From Azospirillum brasilense (GTDB taxonomy: Bacteria > Pseudomonadota > Alphaproteobacteria > Azospirillales > Azospirillaceae): 64,000 nt of DNA. The notes beneath the pieces are model-generated. The model saw only the letters and a list, made by a program, of their open reading frames with translations. It had not been told where the DNA came from and made no database searches. The position numbers were made by a program, and so were the translations under genes. The stretch lies in contig NZ_CP059452.1 in the NCBI RefSeq assembly GCF_022023855.1, forward strand, positions 365,501 to 429,500, in the 5' to 3' direction. Positions 24,708 through 33,949 of the stretch are shown here, one piece after another; the first letter of the stretch is position 1; each line of letters begins with the position of its first letter.

Positions 24708-26033
24708 ATGGCGGACCTGCCGAAGGATTTTGTTTGGGGCGTCTCCACCTCCGCCTATCAGATCGAGGGCGGCACGGCGGAGGACGGTCGCGGACCCAGC
24801 ATCTGGGACACGCGCTGCCGCACGGCGGGCGGGGTGGTGAACGGCGACACCGGGGACGTCGCCTGCGACCACTACCACCGCTACGCCGAGGATGTGGCGC
24901 TGATGCGCGACATCGGGGTCGGTGCCTACCGCTTCTCCGTGGCGTGGCCCAGGGTACTGCCACGGGGACGCGGGATAGCCAACGAGGCTGGGCTGGACTT
25001 TTACGACCGCCTGATCGACGCGGTGCTGGAGGCCGGAATTGAGCCCTGGCTGTGCGTCTATCATTGGGATCTGCCACAGGCGCTGCAGGATCTCGGCGGC
25101 TGGGCCAACCGGGACAGCGCCGGCTGGTACGCCGATTACACGACTCTGCTGGCGCGGCGTTACGGCGACCGGGTGAAGCGCTGGATCACCTTCAACGAGT
25201 TCTCCGTCTTCACGCTGTTCGGCTACGCCATTCCCTGGGCGGCTCCCGGCATCACCGACCGGGACCAGCATCTGCGGGCTATCCATCACGTGAACCTTGC
25301 CCATGGGGCCGGGGTCGACGCGATCCGGGTCCTGGTGCCCAGTGCTTCCATCGGCGCGGTGCACAACCGCCAGCGGGTGCTGCCGGAAGGCGGCAAGCCG
25401 GAGAACGCGGAGGCCGCCGCCCTGCTGGACGAGCATTGGAACCTGACCTTCTGCGACCCCCAGCTTCTCGGCCATTACCCCCCGCGCGTCGCGCGCGCCA
25501 TCGAGCCTTACGTGAAGGCCGGCGACATGGCGCGGATCTGCCGGCCCATGGACTGGTTCGGGCTGAATCACTATGGCCCGATCTTCGCCCGCGTGAATCC
25601 GGACACCACCTGGGGCTATGGCTGGGGTGAAGCCCCACCCGATTCGCCGACATACGGTGTCGGATGGGCGGTTTTCCCCGACGCCTTCCGCGACGAGCTG
25701 CTGGAGATCACCCGCCGCTACCGCATGCCCATCGTCATTACGGAAAACGGTTGCGGCGGCAGCGATTCGCCGGACGAATCGGGCGTCATCGTCGATCAGC
25801 ACCGAATCAATTATCTGCAGCTCTATAACGCCTCAATGCATGAAGCGATTCGCGGCGGAGCGGATGTGCGCGGTTACTTCGTCTGGTCGCTTCTGGATAA
25901 TTTCGAGTGGGGAAGCGGTTACGGCAACCGTTTCGGCATCGTCCATGTCGACTTCGAATCGCAGAAACGCACGCCGAAAGCCTCTGCCCGTTGGTACGCC
26001 GACCTGATAAAGCGCGCGCGTTCCGCCACCTGA
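24708..26033 (+). CDS. GH1 beta-glucosidase (paralogue B)
   Basis: This 441-residue enzyme has FVWGVSTSAYQIEGG, the acid/base motif TFNEF (again Phe for Pro), and the nucleophile motif VITENGCGG. The C-terminal SLLDNFEWGSG is intact. It is cytosolic. An alternative ATG at 24696 would add four residues; 24708 fits the family start (MADLPKDFVWG). It is the product of a duplication and inversion with the gene at 23189-24574. Substrate preference may differ, as the residues after the TFNEF motif diverge (IPWAAPGI versus LGWGAPSV). Confidence 0.93.
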   Translation: MADLPKDFVWGVSTSAYQIEGGTAEDGRGPSIWDTRCRTAGGVVNGDTGDVACDHYHRYAEDVALMRDIGVGAYRFSVAWPRVLPRGRGIANEAGLDFYDRLIDAVLEAGIEPWLCVYHWDLPQALQDLGGWANRDSAGWYADYTTLLARRYGDRVKRWITFNEFSVFTLFGYAIPWAAPGITDRDQHLRAIHHVNLAHGAGVDAIRVLVPSASIGAVHNRQRVLPEGGKPENAEAAALLDEHWNLTFCDPQLLGHYPPRVARAIEPYVKAGDMARICRPMDWFGLNHYGPIFARVNPDTTWGYGWGEAPPDSPTYGVGWAVFPDAFRDELLEITRRYRMPIVITENGCGGSDSPDESGVIVDQHRINYLQLYNASMHEAIRGGADVRGYFVWSLLDNFEWGSGYGNRFGIVHVDFESQKRTPKASARWYADLIKRARSAT

Positions 26034-26211
26034 ACGGGCGGCGATTTTATCATCGAAGCCTACTATTTCCATTCGACTGGCAGGCCCGTCCGCGTGTCCT
26101 GCATGAAACACATTACACATTTGCATGTTAAACCTGATGCACAGGCTTGCGCTTTGCGCATCACTTTGCCCATCCTCCGTCTTGGATCATTCGTTCTCGA
26201 AGGAAACTGAC

Positions 26212-26679
26212 ATGCAAAGCAGCGACACCGACGGTTCTGAGAATTCGGCCACCGATCTGGTTGCCATGACGGGTAAGATCGTTGCGTCTTATGTCCGCTC
26301 GAACCAGATCGCGGTGAATGATCTTCCGAACCTCATCCGGATCGTCCATCAAAGTCTGTCGGGCACCGGCCGTCCGGTGGAACCGGAAGCGGTTGAGCTG
26401 CGTCCTGCGGTGCCGGTGAAGAAGTCGGTGATGCCGGACTACATCGTCTGCCTTGAGGACGGCAAGAAACTGAAGATGCTGAAGCGCTATCTGCGCACGG
26501 CTTATGGAATGACGCCCGACGAATACCGCCGGAAGTGGGGCCTGCCCGCGGATTATCCGATGACCGCCCCGAACTATGCGGAGCAGCGTTCTGCCTTCGC
26601 GAAGTCGATTGGTCTCGGCAAGAAGGCCGCCGCGCCGGTCAAGCCGGCCCGCCGTGGCCGCGCCAAGAACGTCGCCTGA
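26212..26679 (+). CDS. MucR/Ros family transcriptional regulator
   Basis: The 155-residue protein has the MucR layout: an N-terminal oligomerization segment (AVNDLPNLIRIVHQSL, residues 40-60) and a C-terminal DNA-binding part (VCLEDGKKLKMLKRYLRTAYG then TPDEYRRKWGL). The zinc-finger ligands are degenerate: only one Cys and no His pair are present, so it probably folds without zinc. MucR proteins are H-NS-like silencers of AT-rich promoters that control exopolysaccharide and motility. Start at 26212 has AAGGAAA. It is a single gene with an AT-rich leader. Confidence 0.92.
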   Translation: MQSSDTDGSENSATDLVAMTGKIVASYVRSNQIAVNDLPNLIRIVHQSLSGTGRPVEPEAVELRPAVPVKKSVMPDYIVCLEDGKKLKMLKRYLRTAYGMTPDEYRRKWGLPADYPMTAPNYAEQRSAFAKSIGLGKKAAAPVKPARRGRAKNVA

Positions 26680-26762
26680 TCGCATCTATGCCCCGAATCG
26701 CCCCTTTCCCGCGCTTGGGAAGGGGGCGGCGGGCATGACCGCCGGTTTTGCCCGCAGCGGCT

Positions 26763-27947
26763 TCAGCGTTGCGCGATCCGCGGCGTAGCCAGGCTGTTCA
26801 GGCTGGTGATCCATTCCGACAGGGTGACGAAACGGCAACCGCGGGTGCGCAGAAGGCCGATGGCCCGGGGAAGCGCTTCCGCCGTCGCGTTGTAGGTGGT
26901 GTGCATCAGGACAACGCTGCCGATGGTGCCGGTGGCTTCAAGCTGGGCCATGATCTTGCCAGCGTCGCGGGTGAACCAGTCGCGCGTGTCGACGTTCCAC
27001 AGCGCCGGGCTCATTTTCTCCTGATCGACGGCCGTCAGCGTGTCGTTGTTCCAGCGTCCGGCGGGCGGGCGGAACAGCACCGGATCGGCGCCCGCAGCGG
27101 CCAGGATGCGGTTCGTTTCCGCAATCTGCGCCCGCTGGGCCTCAGTGGTCAGGGTGCGCATGTTCGGGTGGGTCAGGCTGTGATTGCCGACCTCGTGGCC
27201 TTCCTGGACGATTCGCTGAATGATCCGCGGGTGGCGGACCGCGACGTTGCCGATGGGGAAGAAGGTTGCCCGCACCCCCTCGACGCGCAGGATGTCGAGG
27301 ATGCGCGGGGTCACCGCCGGGTGCGGTCCATCGTCGAAGGTCAGGGAGCAGAGGTTCCAACGACTGGCTTTCAGCGCTCCGATGTCCACCCGGGCATCGT
27401 TGCCGGGGACGATGGCGGCGATTCGCGACAGGCGGGCGGCTTGCCGCTCGATCTCCTGCATTTCCCGGCTCTGGTCCGGGCTGTAGGTCACGACACCGTT
27501 GTGGTCGTTGTCCTCAACGGCGGCAGGCGCCGCCGTTGCCGGTTGCTCAACGGCGGCATCCACCACGAGGCAGCTGCCACCACCGCCGACGATTCGGCGG
27601 CAGACGAAGTTTGGGTCGAGATCGGGCAGGGGAGCGGCCCGCAGGACGAAACCGGAGTCGGGAACCTCAGGCTTCTGCATGAAGACTCGGGGAACGAGGT
27701 CGGCGACCATGTCGGGTTGGCGCCGGACAACCGCCTTCCAGGCAACCCAGGCGTCGGCCTCTGTTCGGTAAACGCCGAATTGCAGCATCTTGGCCGACGG
27801 CTTCCCATCCGCGTCCTTCCGCACCGTGGTGACGGTTGCCAGATGCGACGGGTCCGCCGCTTGGGCCGGTATCGCGACCGCACCACAGAGCGCGGATGCC
27901 ATAAGGCTCGCAGCCAAAAGCCGAAAACGGGACTGCCTCCGCGCCAT
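26763..27947 (-). CDS. Secreted polysaccharide deacetylase (NodB domain)
   Basis: From the ATG at 27947 the protein (394 residues) begins with a signal peptide (MARRQSRFRLLAASLMASAL then an AQA cleavage site). The C-terminal half is a CE4/NodB domain: SLTFDDGPHPAVTP supplies the catalytic base and metal aspartate, NHSLTHPNM the two metal histidines, and RPPAGRWNNDT the arginine motif. It removes N- or O-acetyl groups from a cell-wall or exopolysaccharide. Residues 30-150 are a lead region I do not recognise. Longer starts at 27962 and 27995 exist; none has a good ribosome site, and 27947 gives the best signal peptide. Confidence 0.88.
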   Translation of the reverse strand: MARRQSRFRLLAASLMASALCGAVAIPAQAADPSHLATVTTVRKDADGKPSAKMLQFGVYRTEADAWVAWKAVVRRQPDMVADLVPRVFMQKPEVPDSGFVLRAAPLPDLDPNFVCRRIVGGGGSCLVVDAAVEQPATAAPAAVEDNDHNGVVTYSPDQSREMQEIERQAARLSRIAAIVPGNDARVDIGALKASRWNLCSLTFDDGPHPAVTPRILDILRVEGVRATFFPIGNVAVRHPRIIQRIVQEGHEVGNHSLTHPNMRTLTTEAQRAQIAETNRILAAAGADPVLFRPPAGRWNNDTLTAVDQEKMSPALWNVDTRDWFTRDAGKIMAQLEATGTIGSVVLMHTTYNATAEALPRAIGLLRTRGCRFVTLSEWITSLNSLATPRIAQR

Positions 27948-28077
27948 GGCGGGGCCGAACATGTGGGAGGTGGAGAGGCCCGAACCTGAAATCATGTGCG
28001 ATCGACCATCAACATCGCCGCAGTGAGATCAGGTGTGGGCGATACCTCTTATGAGATAGAGCAAAATTTATCACGTC

Positions 28078-28151
28078 TCCATAAGGATCGGCGCCAAGAG
28101 GTCGTTGTCACGGATTTCCCTGGCTTATTTTCCATAATGCTCCTTATGGAA
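28078..28151. promoter_or_regulatory. Clustered dyads, likely operator upstream of the deacetylase
   Basis: TTCCATAA-N6-TTATGGAA is a perfect dyad at 28130-28151. TCCATAAGGA at 28078-28087 is the exact reverse complement of TCCTTATGGA at 28141-28150. The cluster lies 130-200 bases upstream of the deacetylase start, in the 302-base gap (27948-28249) that otherwise shows nothing. The binding protein is unknown. Confidence 0.45.
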
Positions 28152-28249
28152 TTTAAGCGCTCACTCAACTAAGCCCCCCAAAAAAACTCCAAACACCGGA
28201 TTCGTGCTTCTGCTCTCCGCTCCAATGGGTCGACCTTGCGTATCCCTCC

Positions 28250-28912
28250 TCAGCGACGCCGAAGGAGCGTCACGCCGTCACCCACGGGCAGCATGCACAG
28301 GGCCGCCCTTTCGTCTTCCAGACGGGCCGCATTGAAAGCGCGGATGGCCTCGGTCTTATACTTGCGATCGCTGGGGTCGGCGACCCGCCCGCGCCACAAG
28401 GTGTTGTCCACAACGATCAGGCCGCCGCGCCTCACAAGGGACAGACAGCGCTCGTAGTAGGCATCGTAGTTTTCCTTGTCCGCGTCGATGAAGGCGAAAT
28501 CGAACGACTCGCCCCCTCCATCTGCGAGGAGCTTGTCCAGGCTGTCGAGCGCCGGTCCGATGCGCAAGTCGATCTTGTCCGCAACCCCGGCCTCGGACCA
28601 GATCGCGCGGGCCTGCGAGGTCCACTGCTCGTTGACGTCGAAACTGATGACGCGTCCATCGTCCGGCATTGCCAGCGCCACCGTCAGCGCGCTGTATCCG
28701 GTGAACGTTCCGATGTCCAAGGTCCGGCGCGCGCCGATCATTTCGACGAGAAAAGCCAGGAGTTGGCCTTCCTCCGGCGCGATCTGATAATGGGCCTCGG
28801 TCAGTTTGGCTGTCTCGGCGCGCAGTTTCGCCTGGATGGTGGTCTCACGCAGGGAAGCGTCGAGCATGTACCGGTAGATGGCCTCGGGCATGAAGATCGA
28901 CTGCACGGTCAA
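28250..28912 (-). CDS. Cation-dependent class I O-methyltransferase
   Basis: The 220-residue protein has the SAM motif LDIGTFTGYSALTVALA and the metal-binding core FAFIDADKENYDAYYE followed by GGLIVVDNTLWRGRV, as in caffeoyl-CoA and catechol O-methyltransferases. It transfers a methyl group to a phenolic hydroxyl; the substrate cannot be read from sequence. The start shown is a TTG with GGAGC upstream; an ATG at 28891 would remove seven residues. It is not obviously linked to its neighbours. Confidence 0.88.
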   Translation of the reverse strand: MTVQSIFMPEAIYRYMLDASLRETTIQAKLRAETAKLTEAHYQIAPEEGQLLAFLVEMIGARRTLDIGTFTGYSALTVALAMPDDGRVISFDVNEQWTSQARAIWSEAGVADKIDLRIGPALDSLDKLLADGGGESFDFAFIDADKENYDAYYERCLSLVRRGGLIVVDNTLWRGRVADPSDRKYKTEAIRAFNAARLEDERAALCMLPVGDGVTLLRRR

Positions 28913-28920
28913 GGAACCCG

Positions 28921-28972
28921 CTCCCCACTCTGGCCGCCCGCTCCTTGCGGGCGGTCGTTCACATGTGGGGAG
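28921..28972 (-). terminator. Two-tier hairpin after the esterase gene
   Basis: CCGCCCGC-TCCTT-GCGGGCGG at 28934-28954 is nested in CTCCCCAC (28921-28928)/GTGGGGAG (28965-28972). It lies about 60 bases past the stop of the esterase gene. No T-run follows, so it may also be a transcript-stabilising element. Confidence 0.4.
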
Positions 28973-29029
28973 CCTTGGCGATTCCGAAAGCTTTTCCCCC
29001 GTGTCTCCGATGGACGCACCCGCAGCTTG

Positions 29030-29959
29030 TCAGTCGAGAGCCCGTCCGAAAGCGAAGCGCAGGGCGTCGGCCACGGCCAGCGGCAGCATCGAGCCGTGGC
29101 TTTCCTCGACGAAGTCATGGAAGGCGAGCCGCAAACCCGGAACCGTCGCAAGGGTGGCCGCAACCTCCCTCCCCGTCTGCCCGGAACGCAGGCGCTTCAA
29201 CCGCTCGGCATCCGCCGGCGGCAAAGGGCGTTCCACCAGCTTGCCGGACGTCTCGATCAGCAGCGCCGTGCCGGGCGCCACGCCCGCGCGCGCTGCTCGA
29301 TCGAGGAACGCCGCCTGCTCCTTCAGGATGGCCTGCCCGTTCCACCAGATCGCCGGGTCGGCCGCGACATAGGTCTGGAACAGGTCCCCCTTGGTGTAGA
29401 GAACGTAGAGGGAGAACAGCCCGCCCAGCGAATGACCGAACAGGGTCCGGCGCTGTCGGTCGATGGGCAGACGCGTTTCGACCGTTGGAATCACCTGCGT
29501 CTCAACGAAGGCCAGGAAATCGTCGCGCCCGCCGGTTTCGATGACGGAGGCTCCGTCCCGCGATGGCGGAATGAACTCCGGCGGGGTCGGCGGTGTCAGG
29601 TCGCGGTAACGACGGAGGACGTCGAACGGCCCGTCGATCGGATAGCCGATTCCGACGATCACCGCAGAACCGTAGGGCTCCGGCGGGGTCGGACCGATGA
29701 CCGTCTCCATCATCGGCACGGTCGCGTTGCCATCCAGGAGGTTGATGACCGGATAGCCGCCCGGTGGCGGCGGTTCGACGGGGCGGACGAGAAACACCCG
29801 GTAATCCAGGCCCGTCCGGTCGGCGCGGAGATCGAAAGATTCCACCTTGCGGGCCTCCTTCACGGATTCGGCCATCACGGTTTCCACCGGCGCGGCCTGG
29901 ACGCCGAAGCCGGACAAGGCCACCAGCAGCATGGTCGTGGCAAATCGGAGCATCGGCAT
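29030..29959 (-). CDS. Exported alpha/beta-hydrolase esterase (IroE/Fes-like)
   Basis: From the ATG at 29959 (ribosome site AGGAA) the 309-residue protein has a signal peptide MPMLRFATTMLLVALSGFGV followed by an esterase_D-type alpha/beta hydrolase. TLFGHSLGGLFSLYVL holds the nucleophile serine, and EESHGSM carries the catalytic histidine near the end. YPVINLLDGN is the oxyanion region. Family members include periplasmic siderophore-lactone esterases (IroE) and feruloyl-type esterases; no siderophore genes are here, so the substrate is open. It is divergent from the PRC-barrel gene. Confidence 0.82.
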   Translation of the reverse strand: MPMLRFATTMLLVALSGFGVQAAPVETVMAESVKEARKVESFDLRADRTGLDYRVFLVRPVEPPPPGGYPVINLLDGNATVPMMETVIGPTPPEPYGSAVIVGIGYPIDGPFDVLRRYRDLTPPTPPEFIPPSRDGASVIETGGRDDFLAFVETQVIPTVETRLPIDRQRRTLFGHSLGGLFSLYVLYTKGDLFQTYVAADPAIWWNGQAILKEQAAFLDRAARAGVAPGTALLIETSGKLVERPLPPADAERLKRLRSGQTGREVAATLATVPGLRLAFHDFVEESHGSMLPLAVADALRFAFGRALD

Positions 29960-30001
29960 CGGTTCCTGCGCAATCGAACGGTGTGGACCGGCGCATCGGT
30001 T

Positions 30002-30026
30002 GGAACCGTGCTCGCGGCGCCATGTT
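30002..30026 (+). promoter_or_regulatory. Weak EcfG-like promoter for the PRC-barrel gene
   Basis: GGAAC at 30002-30006, a 16-base spacer and TGTT at 30023-30026 (consensus CGTT, one mismatch). It lies 32 bases before the ATG. PRC-barrel proteins are frequent general-stress genes, which supports the reading. Confidence 0.3.
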
Positions 30027-30057
30027 GTTGCACGGTCAGCAGCAGGAGAGCAACGCG

Positions 30058-30453
30058 ATGAGAAAGCTCCTTTCCGCAACGGCGGTCGCCCTCGTCATGG
30101 TCGCAGCCGGCCCCTCGCTCGCCCAGCAGAGCGCCGCCATCGCCAACCCAGCCAACGCCTACCGGGAGGTGAAGGACGACAACGTCATGGTGCCGTCCCT
30201 CAAGCGGACGGTCGGGCAGCTGGACGATATGGATGTCATGGGACCGGATGGCACGAAGATCGGCGAGGTCGAGGAGGTGCTGATGGACGCCTCCGGGCAG
30301 CCGGTCGCCGTGGTGGTGGACGTGGAACATGGCGTTGGGATCGGCGACAAGGAGGTCATCGTCGGGCTGGACCAACTGCGCGACGACGGGCGCAGCCTGA
30401 CGACGGCGCTGTCGAACGCGCAGTTCGGAACCCTACCGATCTGGGACGATTGA
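30058..30453 (+). CDS. Periplasmic PRC-barrel domain protein
   Basis: The 131-residue protein has a signal peptide (MRKLLSATAVALVMVAAGPS ending LAQQ) and a PRC-barrel domain at about residues 40-125: VMGPDGTKIGEVEEVLMDA, VAVVVDVEHGVGIGDKEVIV. PRC barrels bind partner proteins or RNA and in the envelope are associated with stress. The ATG at 30058 has AGGAGAG upstream. It is a single gene divergent from the esterase. Confidence 0.88.
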   Translation: MRKLLSATAVALVMVAAGPSLAQQSAAIANPANAYREVKDDNVMVPSLKRTVGQLDDMDVMGPDGTKIGEVEEVLMDASGQPVAVVVDVEHGVGIGDKEVIVGLDQLRDDGRSLTTALSNAQFGTLPIWDD

Positions 30454-30479
30454 GGCTGATCCAGCCTATCGATAATGCG

Positions 30480-31241
<762 letters not shown>

Positions 31242-31271
31242 CGCGCTCTCTCCCTGATGTCGTTACTGAAG

Positions 31272-31394
31272 TCCCCTCTCCCCTCCGGGGAGAGGGTTAG
31301 GGTGAGGGGGTTGCGCTCATGCCGAACGCCTTACGTTGCACATCCCCCTCACCGGCCCTACGGGCCACCCTCTCCCCAGAGGGGAGAGGGTTAG
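31272..31394. repeat. Intergenic nested-palindrome repeat, copy 1 (type A)
   Basis: Two CCTCTCCCC/GGGGAGAGG hairpins face each other around a 40-base middle; GGTTAGGGTGAGGGGG on one side is complementary to CCCCCTCACC on the other. It fills the gap between the SDR start and the ETF-QO stop. The 50287 copy is its closest relative. Confidence 0.8.
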
Positions 31395-31395
31395 G

Positions 31396-33057
31396 TCACA
31401 TCCCGCCCGGGTAGTTCGGCCCCCCGCCGCCCTCCGGGACGACCCAGTTGATGTTCTGGGTGGGGTCCTTGATGTCGCAGGTCTTGCAGTGCACGCAGTT
31501 CTGCGCGTTGATCTGCAGCCGCGGGTCGCTGCCGTCCTCCGCCCGCACGATCTCGTACACCCCGGCCGGACAGTAGCGCGTTTCCGGCGCGTCGTAGAGC
31601 GCCAGATTGACCGCGATCGGCACCGACGCGTCCTTCAGCGTCAGGTGCGCCGGCTGGTCCTCCTCGTGGTTGGTGTTCGACAGGTACACCGACGACAGCC
31701 GGTCGAACGACACCACGCCATCCGGCTTGGGATAGGCGATCTTCGGCATCTCCGACGCCTTCCTCAGCGTCTCGTGGTCGCCGTGCCGGTGGTGCAGCGT
31801 CCACGGCGACTTGCCCTTGGTCGCCGTCTCGTAGGCCGCGTTGGCCAGACCCGCCCACAGCCCCTTCTGGAAGCCCGGACGGATGTTGCGCACCGCATGC
31901 AGCTCCGACCACACCCAGGACGCCTTCAGCTTCTCCGGATAGGCCACCGCCTCGCGCGCCGGAGCGTCGGCCGACAGCAGCTCATGCACCGCCTCGGCGG
32001 CCAGCATGCCCGACTTCATCGCGGTGTGGTTGCCCTTGATCTTGGGCACGTTGAGGAAGCCCGCCGCATCGCCGACGATCACCCCGCCGGGGAAGGTCAG
32101 CTTGGGGATCGACTGGAATCCGCCTTCGCTGAGCGCCCGCGCACCATAGGCGATGCGCCGCCCGCCCTCGAAGGTCGGGCGGATCGCCGGGTGGGTCTTG
32201 TAGCGCTGGAATTCCTCGAAGGGCGACAGGTGCGGGTTCTCGTAGTCGAGCCCGACCACGAAGCCGACCGACACGAGGTTGCCCTCCATGTGGTAGAGCC
32301 AGGAGCCGCCGTAGGTCTTGGGGTCCATCGGCCAGCCGATGGTGTGGACGATCAGGCCGGGCTGGGATTTCTCCGGCGCGACCTCCCACAGCTCCTTGAT
32401 GCCGATGCCGTAGGTCTGGGGATCGGCGTCGCGGCGCAGGTCGAAGCGCTCGAACAGCGTCTTGGTCAGCGAGCCGCGGCAGCCCTCGGCGAAGATGGTC
32501 TGCTTGGCGTGCAGCTCCATGCCCGGCGTGTAGTTGGCGGTCTTCTCGCCGTCCTTGCCGATGCCCATGTCGCCGGTGGCGACGCCCTTGACCGCACCGC
32601 TGTCATCGTAGAGCACCTCCGCCGCGGCGAAGCCGGGGTAGATCTCCACACCCAGCTCCTCGGCCTGCCCGGCCATCCAGCGGGCGAGGTTGCCGAGGCT
32701 GATGATGTAGTTGCCGTGATTGTGCATCTGCGGCGGAGCGAAGGGCGACTTGAGGGCCTTGGTCTGGGTGAGGTAGAGGAAGCGGTCCTCACGGGCCGGG
32801 GTGGTCAGCGGCGCGCCCTTCTCCTTCCAGTCGGGGATCAGCTCGTCGAGCGCGTGCGGCTCGAACACCGCGCCGGAGAGCAGGTGGGCGCCGACCTCCG
32901 AGCCCTTCTCGACGACGCAGACCGACAGTTCCTGGCCCGCCTCGTTGGCGAGTTGTTTCAGGCGGATGGCCGCGCTCAGGCCCGACGGGCCGGCTCCGAC
33001 GACAAGGACGTCGTACTCCATCACCTCGCGCGGATCGCGAGCCATCTCGTCAGCCAT
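31396..33057 (-). CDS. etfD: Electron transfer flavoprotein-ubiquinone oxidoreductase
   Basis: The 553-residue protein has an FAD dinucleotide fold ([19 protein letters not shown]), the ubiquinone-binding and membrane-contact middle part, and a C-terminal 4Fe-4S cluster site ([10 protein letters not shown] and [13 protein letters not shown], four cysteines). Full family length. It takes electrons from reduced ETF, fed by the acyl-CoA dehydrogenases of this operon, and passes them to ubiquinone at the membrane. The etfAB genes are not in the window. Start at 33057 has AAGGAAAG. Confidence 0.95.
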   Translation of the reverse strand: MADEMARDPREVMEYDVLVVGAGPSGLSAAIRLKQLANEAGQELSVCVVEKGSEVGAHLLSGAVFEPHALDELIPDWKEKGAPLTTPAREDRFLYLTQTKALKSPFAPPQMHNHGNYIISLGNLARWMAGQAEELGVEIYPGFAAAEVLYDDSGAVKGVATGDMGIGKDGEKTANYTPGMELHAKQTIFAEGCRGSLTKTLFERFDLRRDADPQTYGIGIKELWEVAPEKSQPGLIVHTIGWPMDPKTYGGSWLYHMEGNLVSVGFVVGLDYENPHLSPFEEFQRYKTHPAIRPTFEGGRRIAYGARALSEGGFQSIPKLTFPGGVIVGDAAGFLNVPKIKGNHTAMKSGMLAAEAVHELLSADAPAREAVAYPEKLKASWVWSELHAVRNIRPGFQKGLWAGLANAAYETATKGKSPWTLHHRHGDHETLRKASEMPKIAYPKPDGVVSFDRLSSVYLSNTNHEEDQPAHLTLKDASVPIAVNLALYDAPETRYCPAGVYEIVRAEDGSDPRLQINAQNCVHCKTCDIKDPTQNINWVVPEGGGGPNYPGGM

Positions 33058-33090
33058 TTCTTCTTCTTTCCTTGCTTCGTGCGAACAATG

Positions 33091-33918
33091 TCAGTGCGAC
33101 AACAGAACGGGAAGGGTCATCTGGCGCAGGATCTGGCGGGTGTTGCTGCCCCGCCCGAACAGCGGAAACAGCGATCCGCCGTAGCCGCCGAAACCGCCCA
33201 TCACCAGAAGATCGGCGCCATGGTCCGAGGCGCGCGACAGTACGGCGTCCATGGGGGTCATGCTGGCGATGGTCATGCGTTCCTGCGTGGCCGTCACGCC
33301 ATGGCTCGCCAGATGCTCCAGGATATCGACCTGCGGGACGTTGCCGCCCCCTTCCGCCCGTGGCTGGGTGTGGAAGGCGAGCAGGAGCACAGAACTCGCC
33401 TGCTTCAGCAGCGGCAGCGCGTCGTTGACGGCGCGGGTGGCCTCGCGGCTGCCGTTCCAGGCGATCACCGGGCGGTCGGCGAGCTGCGGGTAGCTGCCGC
33501 TGTGCGGCACGACCAGGATCGGGCGCCCGGCGTTCAGCACCACCTCCTCGAGCAGGTCCGCCGGGACGCGGCTGTCCTCCGGGTCGTGCTGGCCGAAGAC
33601 GGCGAGGTCGACGTAGCGCGAGCAGATCACCGTCTCGGCGATCACATGGCCGTACTCGCCGTGGCTGAGCTGCCACCAGCGGGTGGTTACCCCGGCCTCG
33701 CGGGCCTTCTCCTCGAACATGTCCCGCGCCCGCTGCGCCGCTTGGGTCAGCGCCGGGCCGGCCTTGCGCGTGACGATGCCGGCGCCGGAGCTGTCGCTCT
33801 GCGCGAACAGGCCGGTCAGCGTGGCGCCATGCTTCTGCGCCAGGGTCAGGGCGACGGTCAGCCGCTCCCCGCAGCGGTCGCTGTCGTCCACATGCACCAG
33901 CAGGTTCGTGAAGCTCAT
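33091..33918 (-). CDS. Tandem universal stress protein
   Basis: The 275-residue protein contains two UspA-like halves (residues 1-140 and 150-275). The second has MGGFGGYGGSLFPLFGRGSN, close to the G-x2-G-x9-G-[S/T] ATP-binding signature. The first begins FTNLLVHVDDSDRCGERLTV. Its place inside an acyl-CoA operon, between HMG-CoA lyase and ETF-QO, is unusual and suggests control by the same signal. The ATG at 33918 (AGGGAAGGG site) is preferred; an earlier one at 34005 would overlap the lyase gene. Confidence 0.88.
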   Translation of the reverse strand: MSFTNLLVHVDDSDRCGERLTVALTLAQKHGATLTGLFAQSDSSGAGIVTRKAGPALTQAAQRARDMFEEKAREAGVTTRWWQLSHGEYGHVIAETVICSRYVDLAVFGQHDPEDSRVPADLLEEVVLNAGRPILVVPHSGSYPQLADRPVIAWNGSREATRAVNDALPLLKQASSVLLLAFHTQPRAEGGGNVPQVDILEHLASHGVTATQERMTIASMTPMDAVLSRASDHGADLLVMGGFGGYGGSLFPLFGRGSNTRQILRQMTLPVLLSH

Positions 33919-33949
33919 GGCGCCCTTCCCTTCCCTCTTTCCCCGTGTT

